Assembly (NCBI RefSeq): GCF_022842045.1
Contig: NZ_JALHQI010000014.1
Span: 13,715 to 51,528, forward strand
From: Arenimonas sp.
GTDB lineage: Bacteria > Pseudomonadota > Gammaproteobacteria > Xanthomonadales > Xanthomonadaceae
DNA length: 37,814 nucleotides
Reading direction: 5' to 3'
Part shown: in pieces, positions 7,201 to 18,000 of the stretch
Layout: each line of letters begins with the position of its first letter
Numbering within the stretch: the first letter of the stretch is position 1
Notes under the pieces: model-generated
Seen by the model: the letters and a program-made list of their open reading frames with translations, nothing else
Told to the model about the DNA's origin: nothing
The model's database searches: none
Program-made: the position numbers and the translations under genes

Positions 7201-10200
7201 ATGAACCCGACCCACCGCGGCCCGCTGGCCGCGACGATCCTTGCCCTGTGCCTCGCGAGCCCCGCCTGGGCCGCGTCCGACCTCGCCATCAGCCAGGTCT
7301 ACGGCGGCGGCGGCAACTCCGGTGCGCCCTTCACGCACGACTTCGTCGAGATCCTCAACCGCGGCCAGGCGCCGGTGTCGCTGGGCGGCAAGTCGATCCA
7401 GTACGCCTCCGCGACCGGCAGTTTCAGCAACGTGTTCGCCCTGCCCGCCGCCACCGTCCAGCCCGGCCAGTACTACCTGGTGCAGCTGGCGTCGGGCGCC
7501 ACGGGTTCGCCGCTGCCGGTCACCGCCGACGCTAGCAACAGCTCCCCGAACCTGTCGGGCTCGGCCGGCAAGGTCGCCCTGGTCGACGGCACCGCCGCGC
7601 TGGCCTGCGGCGCGGCCGCCGCCCCGTGCAGCGAAGGCCAGCTCGCCGCCATGCTCGATCGCGTCGGCTACGGCACCAACAGCCTGCCCGAAACCGCGTC
7701 CGCCCCGGGCCTGTCCAACACCACCGCCGCCCTGCGCGCCGGCGGCGGCTGCACCGACACCGACGACAACAGCGCCGACTTCAGCGTCGTCGCCCCGGCG
7801 CCGCGCAACAGCGCCTCGGCGCTGAACCTGTGCGCCGGCGGCACCGACCCGACCGACCCGACCGGCAGCGGCAGCGCCAGCCCGGCCAGCCTCGCGAACG
7901 GCGACACCACCCTGCTCACGGTCACCGTGACGCCCGGCCGCAACCCCGACTCCACCGGCATCAGCGTGGTCGGCGACCTGGCCGCCATCGGCGGCAGCGC
8001 CGCCACCGCGTTCCGCGACGACGGCCTGCAGGGCGATGCGGTCGCGGGCGACAACGTGTTCTCGTTCGAAGCCCTGGTGGACGCGGCGCAGCCGGGCGCG
8101 GTGTCACTGATGGTCACCATCGCCGACCAGCAGGCGCGCACCAGCACCGCCAGCATCGGCCTGTCGGTGGTCGGCGAAGTGCGCATCTCCGACATCCAGG
8201 GCACCGGCACCGGCTCGCCGCTGGCGATCGGCACCCAGGTGCTGACCGAAGGCATCGTCACCGCCCGCCGTGGCAACGGCTACTTCATCCAGAGCGCGCC
8301 GGGCGACGAAGATGGCGACCCGGCGACGGCGGAAGGCCTGTTCGTGTTCACCGGCGGCACCCCGCCCGCGGACGCCGCGGTCGGCAACCGCCTGCGCATC
8401 GGCGGCACCGTCACCCAGTTCAGCCGCACCCCGCACGGTTACCCGCTGACCCAGCTGGGCAGCAGCAGCTTCACCGTGCTCTCGACCGGCAATCCGCTGC
8501 CGCCGTCGGTGACCCTCGATGCCTCGGCGCTGGCCGAAGGCGTGGCGCTCGATGCGCTGGGGCGCTACCAGGGCATGCGGGTCGACCTGCCGGCCGCGGT
8601 GGTGGTGGGTCCGACCAACGGCTTCGGTGATTTCCACGTCACCCTGCCGGGCACCGTGCGCCCCGCGCGCGAGCCGGGCATCGCCGCGCTCGACGCGGTG
8701 CCGCTGCCGGCCGGGAACAACATCCCGCGCTTCGACCGAAATCCCGAGCGCCTGCGCGTCGAGAGCCTGGGCCTGGAGGCGGGCACCGCGCTCAACGTCG
8801 ACGCCGGCACGCAGCTGCAGGGCATGGCGGGCGTGATGTACTACGACCGCGGTGACTTCACCCTGCTGCTCGGCGACAACAGCGGCATCGTCGCCAGCGG
8901 CGGCGCCTTCGTCAGCGCGGTGCCGGCGGCGCCGGCCGGCGCGGTGCGCATCGGCAGCTACAACATCGAGAACTTCGCCCTCACCGGCGACTTCCTCACC
9001 CGCCTCGACAAGCTGTCCGAAGTGTTCTGCCAGTACCTGGGCAACCCCGACATCGTCGGCCTGGTCGAGATCGCCAACCAGGCCGCCGCCGACCGCCTCG
9101 CCTCGGCCATCAACACCAACGAATTCGGCACCTGCCCGGACAACCCGCAGTACACCGCCACCGTGCTGTCCAACAGTGGCAGCCAGCGCCTGGGCTACCT
9201 GGTCAAGACCGCACCGGTGGTGGGCAGCAGCGCGCGCGTGACGGTGGATTCGGTGACCGAGATGTTCGTCGGCGAACCGCTGGTGGCGCCGGATGGCAGC
9301 ACCGCCTCGGGCGTGCTGTTCGACCGTGCCCCGCTGATGCTGGCCGCGCGCGTGACCGGCGAGAACGGCGAGCAGTTCCCGGTCACCGTGCTGCTCAACC
9401 ACACCCTGTCGCTGCTCGACGTCAACTCGCTCTCCACCCGCAGCGACTCGTGGCTCACCGCCGGCAACCGTTCGCGCGGCAAGCGCCTGCAGCAGGCGGT
9501 GATGCTGTCGGAGCTGGTCGAGGCGATCCAGGCCGACCCCACCCCGGCCAACCTGGTGCTGATCGGCGACTACAACGCCTTCGACTTCAGCGACGGCTAC
9601 GTGGACGTGATGGGCATCATCGGCGGCACGCCGGCGCCGGCCGACCAAGTGCTGCTCAACGGCCCCAGCGCGGTCACCCGCCCGCTGGTGAACCTGATCT
9701 CCACCAAGCCGGAAGCCGAGCGCTACTCGTACGTGTTCGAGGGCAACATCCAGAGCCTCGACCACGCGCTGGTCAACGACACCGTGCTCGCGAACACCGA
9801 GGCCCGCCTGTTCCACGCCCGCGTGAACAGCGATTTCGCGACCGACAACGCCGCCGACCCGACCGTGCCGGTGCGCACCTCCGACCACGATCCGCTGGTG
9901 GCCGAACTGCGCGTGGGCCGGTTCCTGGACGCCGACCTGGCCGTGGTGGTCGACAGCCCGCGCAAGCCGGTGCCCAGCGGCCGGATCGCCCGCTTCGACG
10001 TGACCGTGGCCAACCTGCAGGCCGCCGACGCGCTGCAGCCCGCGCTGCAGGTGGCGGTCGAGGCCCTCCCGGGCCGGGTGCGGATCGTCCCGGTTGGGGG
10101 CTGGACCTGCGACGCCCCGGTCGCGACCGATGCCGGCAGCGAGGTCGCCTGCCGCCGCGACGCGGCCATGGCACCGGGCGCAATGGCGCGCCTGCGCCTG

Positions 10201-10350
10201 GAGGTGGACGCGGTGCGCCTGGGCGGCTTCCAGGACGTGGGCGTGGAAGCCACCGTGACCACCCTGAGCCGCGACCTGGACCCGGCCAACAATGCCGACA
10301 CGGGCCGCGCCACGATCGTCGGCCGGCCGCAAAACCCGTTCGACCGCTGA
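7201..10350 (+). CDS. ExeM/NucH-type secreted nuclease, catalytic residues intact
   Basis: This predicted extracellular nuclease of 1049 residues begins with a signal peptide (about 1-25). It continues with a lamin-tail domain (about 27-205), an Ig-like segment (about 225-323), an OB-fold-like domain opening with [15 protein letters not shown] (about 327-483), an EEP nuclease domain (about 582-907) and one DUF11-like domain (908-1049). All EEP motifs are readable: SYNIENF (N588), GLVEI (E623), LLNHTLS (H734), GDYNAF (D790, N792), SLDHALV (D854, H855) and TSDHDPLV (D895, H896). The ExeM/NucH family includes Shewanella ExeM, which degrades extracellular DNA, so the same role is inferred. Two degenerate paralogues follow on the same strand. 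The start follows TTGGGGA. A hairpin with a T-tract lies downstream. The C-terminal repeat has a WTCD...VACR cysteine pair. Confidence 0.9.
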   Translation: MNPTHRGPLAATILALCLASPAWAASDLAISQVYGGGGNSGAPFTHDFVEILNRGQAPVSLGGKSIQYASATGSFSNVFALPAATVQPGQYYLVQLASGATGSPLPVTADASNSSPNLSGSAGKVALVDGTAALACGAAAAPCSEGQLAAMLDRVGYGTNSLPETASAPGLSNTTAALRAGGGCTDTDDNSADFSVVAPAPRNSASALNLCAGGTDPTDPTGSGSASPASLANGDTTLLTVTVTPGRNPDSTGISVVGDLAAIGGSAATAFRDDGLQGDAVAGDNVFSFEALVDAAQPGAVSLMVTIADQQARTSTASIGLSVVGEVRISDIQGTGTGSPLAIGTQVLTEGIVTARRGNGYFIQSAPGDEDGDPATAEGLFVFTGGTPPADAAVGNRLRIGGTVTQFSRTPHGYPLTQLGSSSFTVLSTGNPLPPSVTLDASALAEGVALDALGRYQGMRVDLPAAVVVGPTNGFGDFHVTLPGTVRPAREPGIAALDAVPLPAGNNIPRFDRNPERLRVESLGLEAGTALNVDAGTQLQGMAGVMYYDRGDFTLLLGDNSGIVASGGAFVSAVPAAPAGAVRIGSYNIENFALTGDFLTRLDKLSEVFCQYLGNPDIVGLVEIANQAAADRLASAINTNEFGTCPDNPQYTATVLSNSGSQRLGYLVKTAPVVGSSARVTVDSVTEMFVGEPLVAPDGSTASGVLFDRAPLMLAARVTGENGEQFPVTVLLNHTLSLLDVNSLSTRSDSWLTAGNRSRGKRLQQAVMLSELVEAIQADPTPANLVLIGDYNAFDFSDGYVDVMGIIGGTPAPADQVLLNGPSAVTRPLVNLISTKPEAERYSYVFEGNIQSLDHALVNDTVLANTEARLFHARVNSDFATDNAADPTVPVRTSDHDPLVAELRVGRFLDADLAVVVDSPRKPVPSGRIARFDVTVANLQAADALQPALQVAVEALPGRVRIVPVGGWTCDAPVATDAGSEVACRRDAAMAPGAMARLRLEVDAVRLGGFQDVGVEATVTTLSRDLDPANNADTGRATIVGRPQNPFDR

Positions 10351-10386
10351 AAGCCGGCTCCGGTGGATTCCAATCCGCCGGGGCTT

Positions 10387-10395
10387 GGCTAGAAT
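10387..10395 (+). promoter_or_regulatory. GGCTAGAAT box, likely -10 of the second paralogue
   Basis: This is the best match to a TATAAT-like -10 among the three paralogue leaders, 73 bp before the start codon. ATTCCA lies 17 bp upstream as a weak -35 candidate. Unusually, a terminator-like hairpin (10416-10446) sits between this box and the gene. Confidence 0.5.
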
Positions 10396-10415
10396 CCATC
10401 GCAGGGCTTGACTCC

Positions 10416-10446
10416 GACCCCGCCTGCACCGGCGGGGTCTTTATTT
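10416..10446 (+). terminator. Intrinsic terminator, or attenuator in the next gene's leader
   Basis: GACCCCGCC-TGCACC-GGCGGGGTC is a perfect 9-bp stem, followed by TTTATTT. It lies 66 bp past the stop of the first nuclease gene and so could end that transcript. It also lies about 20 bp downstream of the GGCTAGAAT box and only 13 bp before the second paralogue's start codon, so it would be in that gene's leader if the box is its promoter. Confidence 0.8.
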
Positions 10447-10459
10447 GGGGAATCCACCG

Positions 10460-13400
10460 ATGTCTATCCTGCGACGGGCCGCCTACGGTCTGCTGTTCTC
10501 CGCCTGCCTGGCGCTGCCGGTGGCCGCCGGCGCCAAGCCAGGTGTGGGCGAGGACCGGGCGGAGACCGTGCCGGCCAAGATCCACGAGATCCAGGGCAGC
10601 GGGCTGGTCTCGCCCTTCGCCGGCACCGAGGTGGTGGTCGAGGGCATCGTCACGGCGAAGACCGACCAGGGCTATTTCATCCAGTCCCCCGACGCCGCCT
10701 CCGACGGCCATCCGGAGACCTCCGAGGCCCTCTTCGTGGAGAGGGAACTGCCCGATCAGCTCCTCGTGTCCACGGGCGACCGCGTGATGGTTTACGGCCG
10801 GGTGGAGGAGGTGCTGCCCGGGGACTACCCGCACCAGCTGACCGTGACGCGGCTGGTCGACGTCACAGCGCAATTCGTCCTCGCCAGCGGCGAACCGCTG
10901 CCCGCGCCGGTCCAACTCGACGCCGCCGACCTCGCGCCCGACGGCGACCCGACCGCGCTCGAGCACCTGGAAGGCATGCGCGTCAGCGCCTTCCAACTGG
11001 TGGTCGTGGGAGCCACCGAGAGCTTCGTCGATCCCGAGACCCAGACCGTGCTGCCCGGCGGCGTTTTCCACGCCGTCTTGAACACCGATATCGCCAGCGA
11101 GGCGCCGCCGTACCGCGAATCCGGCCTGCCGCCCTTCACCGCCGAACCGCTGCCGGCCGGCAAGTCCCTGGCCTTCCACGACGGCAACCCGCAGGTGTTG
11201 GCCGTCGACGGCAACCGCCAGCGCGGCGACACCGACCACGACCTCGAGGTCGGCCGCAACGACCGGATCCGCAACGCGGTGGGCGTGCTCGACTACGACC
11301 GGCGCTTCACGCTGCTGATCGATCCGCAGGCGCCCCTGGTGGTCGATCCCGGCTGGCGCGGCGAAGGCGCCTTTTTCCTCGCGCCCGGCGAAGTGAAGCT
11401 GGTCTGGATGGACCTGGGCGGCCTGTACGACGCCAGCGACGACCCGCTTCGGGACGAGCCGCTGCCGTCGCAGGCCGTGTACGAGGCCCGCCTCGCCAAG
11501 ATTGCGCAAGGCCTTTGCAACTTCCTGGCCAACCCCGAGGTGATTGCCGTCGGCGGCGTGGAGAACGCGCAGGTGCTGCAGGACCTCGCGGCGCTCGTCG
11601 AAACAAACCCGACCACGTATTGCCCCTGGCCCCGGCAGTACCAGGCCGTGCTGGTGGAAGGCAGCGACCCGGGCGGCCTCGACCTTGGCTTCCTGGTCGC
11701 GGGTTACCTCGTCGATGGCGTGAACCCGCGCGTACAGGTGCTCGAGGCCGGCACCTTCGCCGGCGCCGACACCAGTGCGAACCCGGACGGCTCAAGCGAG
11801 CCGCTGTTCGTGCGCCCGCCGCTGGTGGCGCGCCTGCGCCTGACCGACGAGGAGGGCCGCCAGAGCGATTTCACCGCGGTGAACACGTTCCTGTTCCCGG
11901 GCAGCGATTCCGATTCACTCGCTTCCGGCGCGGCCGGCTGGGCCACCGCGGGCGAGCGCACCATGACACTGCGCGCCCGCCAGGCCGCGCGCATCGCGTC
12001 GTGGATCCACGACCGCCAGCAGGCCGACCCCGGGGAAGCGCTGGCCGTGCTCGGCGGCTTCGAGGCCGATGCGTTCAACGACGGCCGCGTGGACGTGATG
12101 GGCATCGTCACCGGCCGTCCCGCCCCGGCGAATGAGACCTGGGTGTCGGCGCCCAGTGCGATCACCGCGCCGCTGTCCAACCTCACGCTTCTGGCACCGG
12201 CCAGCACGCGCTACAACGCCAACGACCGCGGCGAGTTCCGCGCGCTGGACCACATCCTCGTCAACGACGCCATGCGCCGCCGCTTCGCCATCACCAGCGC
12301 GCACCCGCGCATGAATGCCGACTTCCCGGCCAGCGCGCGCGCGGCCGGCGACGACAGCTTCACGTTCTCCGCGCGCGACCCGCTGATGGCGCGGATGGCG
12401 GTGGCGGCCTTCATCGACGCCGATACCCGCGTGGAGATCTATTCCAGCGGCACCTTCAGCCCGCGCGTGGACAACATCTTCTACCTGGGCGTCACCAACC
12501 AGGGCCCCGACCCGGCGCCGTCGCTCGAGCTGGTGATCGAATCGAGCCTCGCGCCTGCGCAGTGGAGCCTGGCCACCAGCTGGCCGGGCTGGACCTGCGG
12601 CGCGGTCGAGGCGGCGGCTGGCGGCAGCCGCGTCACCTGCAACAACCCGCGCCTGGTCGAGAGCGCCGGCTTCGAGATGCACGTGCCGGCGGATCTGTCG
12701 CTGGACGGCGGCAGCGCCACCTTCACCGCGCGCCTCACCGGCGGCCACAACGACCCGAACCTGGCCGACAACACCTCGACCCGCGTCTTCAGCTTCGATG
12801 GCCGCGTCGACCTGCGCACCGAGCTCATGCCCATCAACGGCACCGAGGACCTCATCCCCGGCGACTCTGGCGGCTGGGTGGTGATCGTCAACCGCGGCCC
12901 GCTCAACCCGCCGGGGCCGGTGACGATCACCCTGGACGTCGATGCCGACGCCGACGACATCACGCTGAACCTGTCCAACGGTTACGTCACCTGCGACGCC
13001 GGTGTCGCGACCGCGCCTGGACGCAGCCGCTTCACCTGCACCGCGGTGAACGACGACTTCCTGCAGGTCGCGGTGTTCGCGCTGACCTTCCAGACCGGGC
13101 TGCTCGACGGCGGCCGCGTGATCGGACTGCGGGCCGAGGCCCGGGCCAGCGGCACCGATCCCACGCCCGACGACAATGTCGCGACCGCCACGCGCCGCGT
13201 GTCGGACCGCGTGGACCTGGTGGTGTCGACGCCGTCGCCCTCGCTTGAGGTCGCCACGCTCGACAGCCAGCCCCGCGTCTTCGTTTCGGTCGCCAACGTG
13301 ATCCGCGGCGTGGCCCGCAACGCCCGGCTCGAGATCCTCGTGGACCTGCCGCCCGCGGCGATCGACGAGGTGCAGACGATCGTCTCGGGCCAGGCGCCCG

Positions 13401-14962
13401 ACATCTGGGCCTGCCTGCCACCGGCGGCCGACGGCGCGGGCGCGCGCATCGTCTGCACACCGACCTCGCCGCTGGTGCAACCGCAGTTCCCGTCCTACAG
13501 CTACGGATTCTCGCTCGCGCTCACCCCGCCCTACCGGGAAGGCCTGCCGAACTACACGGTCACCACCCGCGTCATCGCCACCTCCGATTCCGAGGAGCAG
13601 GTGCCGGCCAACAACAGCGGCGAGGCCAGCTTCACGGTGGACCAGACCACCAACCTGGCGATGTACGTCACGTCGCCCAACGGCCCGGTCGCCGAACCTG
13701 GCCTGGCGACGTTCCCGGTGCGGGTGGAAAGCTTCGGCCCCAACACGCCGCGCAACCCGCGCATGCGCCTGTCTTTCGACGCAGTGCTGGCGCCGGGCGA
13801 CATCCTGGTGTCCGACAACTTCGGACAAGCCGTGGCCTGCACCGGCGATGCCGCGCCGGCCGGCAGCACCGCCGTGGTTTGCCCGGTACCGCTGGCCTAT
13901 CCTTTCATGACGGTCGCTGCCCGCACCTCGCCAGCGCTGGCGGTTCGCGGCATGCTGGCGCTGCAGGCCACGGCATCCAACGACCTGCCCGAGGCGACGC
14001 CGGCCAACAACGTCGCCAACGGCACCGTCAACGTCATCGCGCTGGCGGACCTTTGCCTGGGCCGCGACTGCGTCTCCTTGCCACGACCGTATCCGGTGAG
14101 GCTTGAGCCGGACCAGCTCAACACGCTGACGTTCGACGTGGCCAACCTCGGCCCGAGCACCGCACGCAACGCCGTCGCGATCGTCGATGTCCTGCTGAAG
14201 GCCTCGCGCGTGACCGCCTCCTTCAACGGCCAGGCCTGCGAACCGGCCGAGGACATCGGCACCAGCAACAGCCGGGTACGCTGCCCGCTGGGCGACCTGG
14301 TTGGCGACGGCGCCCGCGGCACGCTGTCCTTGGCACTGGATACCGCGAACCTCCTGCAGGGCGACCAAACGAACCTGCGCATTCGCCTGCAGAGCGACGT
14401 GCCTGACCCGCGCAACCTGAACAACGAGATCAGCCTCGTGCTGCCGATCGCACCCGTCGTCGATCTCTCGGCCCAGGTCACCGCGAAGGCCACCCGCTTC
14501 CCGGGTCCCGCGGTGTTCTCGATCACCGCGGCCGCCGACGGTCCGTCGACCAGCGCGCTGAGCGATCTCGTCATCCGCGTCGAGTCCCCGGGCGCCAGCA
14601 GCTACGCCAATCTGGTGATGGACGGTCCGGGCTGGCTGTGCGGCCTCACCATCTTCGACGTCGAGCTCCAGGAATGGACGTGCAGTCGCTTCCTGCCGAT
14701 CGCTAGCGGTGCGCCCAGCCTGATCGGCGTCGAGGTGCCGGCCTTCCGGTTCGGCCAGATCGGCCGTGCCATCCGCGTCACGGCCACCCATCGCTACCCG
14801 CCGACCGCGCTGGCCGTCGACCGCACCCCGGACAACAACAGCGACCACGCAGCGCACGTCGTCGACGGCCGCCGCACGCAGTCGATGAAGGACGCATCGA
14901 GGCCAAAGGCGACGAATGACCCGCGCCGCGGCGTGAACGCCGGCAGGGCGCCGATCCGTTGA
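10460..14962 (+). CDS. Secreted pseudonuclease paralogue with six DUF11-like repeats
   Basis: This 1500-residue paralogue lacks the lamin-tail and Ig segments of the first gene. It has a signal peptide (about 1-25, ending PVAAGA), then the OB-like domain (KIHEIQGSGLVSP, from about residue 35), an EEP-fold domain (about 312-650) and six repeats of 120-150 residues (651-1490). Alignment by eye shows the EEP domain has lost its chemistry. SYNIENF is replaced by WMDLGGL. The catalytic Glu is G366, the NH motif is NT (T476), GDYN is GGFE (G533, E535) and SDH is SAR (637-639). Only LDH (D597, H598) survives. Scaffold stretches such as NDGRVDVMGIVTG are conserved. Each repeat has a Cys pair and ends in a D/N-rich motif such as TPANN. 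The ATG at 10460 is chosen over an in-frame TTG at 10445 because GGGGA is correctly spaced. Function unknown; a binding or matrix role is inferred. Confidence 0.85.
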   Translation: MSILRRAAYGLLFSACLALPVAAGAKPGVGEDRAETVPAKIHEIQGSGLVSPFAGTEVVVEGIVTAKTDQGYFIQSPDAASDGHPETSEALFVERELPDQLLVSTGDRVMVYGRVEEVLPGDYPHQLTVTRLVDVTAQFVLASGEPLPAPVQLDAADLAPDGDPTALEHLEGMRVSAFQLVVVGATESFVDPETQTVLPGGVFHAVLNTDIASEAPPYRESGLPPFTAEPLPAGKSLAFHDGNPQVLAVDGNRQRGDTDHDLEVGRNDRIRNAVGVLDYDRRFTLLIDPQAPLVVDPGWRGEGAFFLAPGEVKLVWMDLGGLYDASDDPLRDEPLPSQAVYEARLAKIAQGLCNFLANPEVIAVGGVENAQVLQDLAALVETNPTTYCPWPRQYQAVLVEGSDPGGLDLGFLVAGYLVDGVNPRVQVLEAGTFAGADTSANPDGSSEPLFVRPPLVARLRLTDEEGRQSDFTAVNTFLFPGSDSDSLASGAAGWATAGERTMTLRARQAARIASWIHDRQQADPGEALAVLGGFEADAFNDGRVDVMGIVTGRPAPANETWVSAPSAITAPLSNLTLLAPASTRYNANDRGEFRALDHILVNDAMRRRFAITSAHPRMNADFPASARAAGDDSFTFSARDPLMARMAVAAFIDADTRVEIYSSGTFSPRVDNIFYLGVTNQGPDPAPSLELVIESSLAPAQWSLATSWPGWTCGAVEAAAGGSRVTCNNPRLVESAGFEMHVPADLSLDGGSATFTARLTGGHNDPNLADNTSTRVFSFDGRVDLRTELMPINGTEDLIPGDSGGWVVIVNRGPLNPPGPVTITLDVDADADDITLNLSNGYVTCDAGVATAPGRSRFTCTAVNDDFLQVAVFALTFQTGLLDGGRVIGLRAEARASGTDPTPDDNVATATRRVSDRVDLVVSTPSPSLEVATLDSQPRVFVSVANVIRGVARNARLEILVDLPPAAIDEVQTIVSGQAPDIWACLPPAADGAGARIVCTPTSPLVQPQFPSYSYGFSLALTPPYREGLPNYTVTTRVIATSDSEEQVPANNSGEASFTVDQTTNLAMYVTSPNGPVAEPGLATFPVRVESFGPNTPRNPRMRLSFDAVLAPGDILVSDNFGQAVACTGDAAPAGSTAVVCPVPLAYPFMTVAARTSPALAVRGMLALQATASNDLPEATPANNVANGTVNVIALADLCLGRDCVSLPRPYPVRLEPDQLNTLTFDVANLGPSTARNAVAIVDVLLKASRVTASFNGQACEPAEDIGTSNSRVRCPLGDLVGDGARGTLSLALDTANLLQGDQTNLRIRLQSDVPDPRNLNNEISLVLPIAPVVDLSAQVTAKATRFPGPAVFSITAAADGPSTSALSDLVIRVESPGASSYANLVMDGPGWLCGLTIFDVELQEWTCSRFLPIASGAPSLIGVEVPAFRFGQIGRAIRVTATHRYPPTALAVDRTPDNNSDHAAHVVDGRRTQSMKDASRPKATNDPRRGVNAGRAPIR

Positions 14963-14979
14963 GCGCGTGAAATACGGAC

Positions 14980-15010
14980 GGGCGGAAGAAGAAATTTTCT
15001 CTTTCCGCCC
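14980..15010. other. Imperfect stem-loop after the second paralogue
   Basis: GGGCGGAA and TTCCGCCC form an 8-bp stem that can extend with a bulge into the purine/pyrimidine-rich loop. It lies 17 bp past the stop codon. No T-run follows, so it may stabilise the 3' end rather than terminate transcription. Confidence 0.45.
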
Positions 15011-15025
15011 ATCCGGTACCGGGAT

Positions 15026-15034
15026 GGCTAGACT
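15026..15034 (+). promoter_or_regulatory. GGCTAGACT box, likely -10 of the third paralogue
   Basis: The box is 68 bp before the start codon. It is followed by a perfect 8-bp hairpin (GGCGCCGC at 15053-15060, GCGGCGCC at 15068-15075) and a CCGGGGAAAA ribosome binding site. The order and spacing match the first and second genes of the array. Confidence 0.5.
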
Positions 15035-15093
15035 CTGGGCACTGCCATAGAAGGCGCCGCCCTCGCCGCGGCGCCATCCCCGGGGAAAATCCA

Positions 15094-18000
15094 ATGCCGA
15101 ATCACGTCGCCCGCGTCCTGCTGGGCCTGTCCGTCCTCGCGCTCGGCGCCGCCACGACCGCCGCGAAGTCACCGCCCGCCGATCGCCTGGGCGTGGTGGA
15201 CACGCTCATCCACGAGATCCAGGGCAACGGGCTGGCCTCGCCGCTGCTGGGAACCCGGGTCACCACCCAGGGCGTGGTCACCGCCGTCGTCGGCGACGGC
15301 TATGTCCTGCAGTCGCTGCCGGGCGACGAGGACGCCGATCCCGCGACCTCGGAAGGCCTGTTCGTGTTCACGGGCACCGCGGACCCCACCGTCGCCGTCG
15401 GCCAGCAGCGCGAGGTCGAGGGCCTGGTGCAGGAAGCGACTATCGGCGACAGCCCGCACCAGCTCGCGCTGACGCGGCTGGTCGACACGCAGTCCCTGCT
15501 GCTGGCCTCCGGCCTACCGCTACCCGTGCCGGTGGCGATCGTCGCCGAGGAGCTGTCGCCGGACGCCGACGTGGATGCGCTCGAACGCTACGAGGGCATG
15601 CGGGTGTCGGTGGCGCGCTTGGTGATAGTCGGCCCCACGGGCGCCTCGATCGACCCCACCCTGCTCACCGCGACCAGTGACGGCGTGCTCCATGCTGTCT
15701 GGGGCCAGACCTTCGGCATCGACGCCGAGCCCCCGCTGCGCGAACCCGGCCTGTCCTTGCTCGATGCCGGCACGCCGCCGACCGGCAAGAACCTGATGAT
15801 GCACGACGCCAATCCGGAAGTACTGCGCATCGACAGCCGCGCCCAGCCCGGCACGCCACGACTGGACCTGGGCAGGAACGACCGCCTGCGCGACGCGGTC
15901 GGCGTGCTGGGCTACGCCGACGCGCGCTATTCGCTGCTGCTGGACCCTGTATCGACGCTGGTCGTGCAGCCGCGTCCGCGCGGCGGCAACAGCGCCCGCT
16001 CACCGGTCGAACTGCGCATGGCCTGGGTGGATCTCGCCGGGCTGTTCGACGCCAGCGACGATCCTGCGCGCAGCGAGCCGGTCCCGGCGCCGGCCGGCTA
16101 CCAGGCCCGTCTCGCCAGGATCGCCAACAGCATTTGCCGTTCGCTCAACAATCCCGAGGTGATTGCGGTCCAGGGCGCCGAAAATCTGCAGGTGCTCCAG
16201 CAGCTGGCGGCCGTGATCGAGACCAACCCATCGACGTTCTGCCCCGACCCTCGCCAGTACGAGGCCTTGCTGGTCGAAGGCACGGACGCCAGCGGCCTGG
16301 ACGTCGGTTTTCTGGTCGCCGGTGCCGTCGTGGACGGCCTCAACCCGCGCATCGCCGTGCTCGAGGTCAGCACCCCGGGCGCGGCGGAAACCAGCGCACA
16401 CCCGGCCGGTGGCTCGGAGCCGCTGTTCACGTCGCCGCCGCTGGTGGCGCGCTTGCGGATGACCAGCGGGCGAGGACGCACGCTAGTGCTCACGGCGGTC
16501 AATGCGCGCCTGCACCCGCTGGGCGGGGCCGACTCGTTGCTGCCCGGCGCCAACGGCTGGGCCACCGAGGGCGAGCGCATCATGACGCTGCGCGCCCGCC
16601 AGGCCGCCAGCCTCGCCACTTGGATCGAGGCCTGGCAACAGTCCCATCCGGACGAAGCGCTGGCCGTGTTCGGCGGCTTTGACGCAGACCCGTTCAATGA
16701 CGGCCGCGTGGACGTCATGGGCCTGGTCACCGGCCGCGCCGCGCCCGCGGACCAGAGCTGGGTTTCGCTTCCCAGCGCAGTCACCACGCCGCTGACGAAC
16801 CTGACCCTGACGGTGCACCCTTGGCTGCAATACAACGCGACCGAGCGCGGCGACCTGCGCGGCCTTGACCACATCCTCGTCAATGCGGCGATGCTGGAGG
16901 CGGTGGGCTTCCTGGCCGCGACGCCGCGCGTGAACACCGATTACCCGGCCGTCGATCGCTTCGCCACCGGCACCGGCAAGTACGCCTTCTCACCGCGCGA
17001 TCCGCGCCTGGCGCGGATGTCGGTGAAGTCCTTCATCGATGCCGACACCCGTGTCGAGATGAACCTGCCCGCCACCCTCAACCCGAACGGCTCGGGCACG
17101 TATCCGCTCGCCGTCGCCAACGCCGGTCCGGACTTCGCGCCGTTGCTGGCATTCGAGGTCCGCTCGACCCTGCCGCCAGCCCCGTGGGCGCTTACCCCCC
17201 TGTGGCCCGGCTGGTTCTGCAGCGAGCCGGAAGCCACGGTCGATGGCAGCCGCAGCCTGTGCCGGCACGATGGCTTGCGGGCCCCGGAGTACAACCACTT
17301 CCAGCTTTATGTCGGCAGCGACCCGTCGTTGGAGGGCACCCGCACCACCTTTGTTGCCAGCGTGACCGGTGCGCACGGCGATCCCGATCCGGGCAACAAC
17401 GAAGTCCAGGCCACCATCGATTGGGACTCGCGCGTGGATGTCTTGGTGGAGCTGTCGGCGGGCAATGACGCCGACCCCATCCTGGCCGGCGAAACGGGGG
17501 TTTGGGCCGTGGCCGTGAAGCGCGCGGGCCTGAACCCGCCCGGCCAGGTGGGCGTGGCCATAGAAGTTGATGCCGAAGTGGGCCAGGTGACCCTGGTCCG
17601 GGATCCCGCCGGGATGGGCTGCAACCCGGGCACGCCGACCGGACCGCGATCGAGCCGGTTCGAATGCACCATCTACGGCACCAACGCGCTGACGCTCAAG
17701 ACCTTCGACGTCAACGTCGCCACGCGGCCTGAGGATGCCGGCCGCGTGATCGGCGTGCGGGTCACCGCCGAGACCTACTTCGGTGTGACCGACATCGACC
17801 TCGGCAACAACACCGCCGCCGTCAGTCGCGCCGTGGCCGGCGTCGTAGACCTTTGGGCGCGCGTCGCGGCCAAGCCCACCCGGTACCCTGCACCGGCGGA
17901 ATTCCTGGTCTCGGCGGGCGCCAGTGGCTCGCCCCATGCCGACATTAGCCGTGTGGTCATCGCCGTCGAAGGGCCCTTCCAGTCCGATGCACCCGTCGTG

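Noticed and set aside
11915..15172. Open frame of 1085 codons on the minus strand
   Set aside because: It is antisense to the second and third array genes, has low-complexity Arg/Gly/Ala composition, and would read across both leader hairpins.
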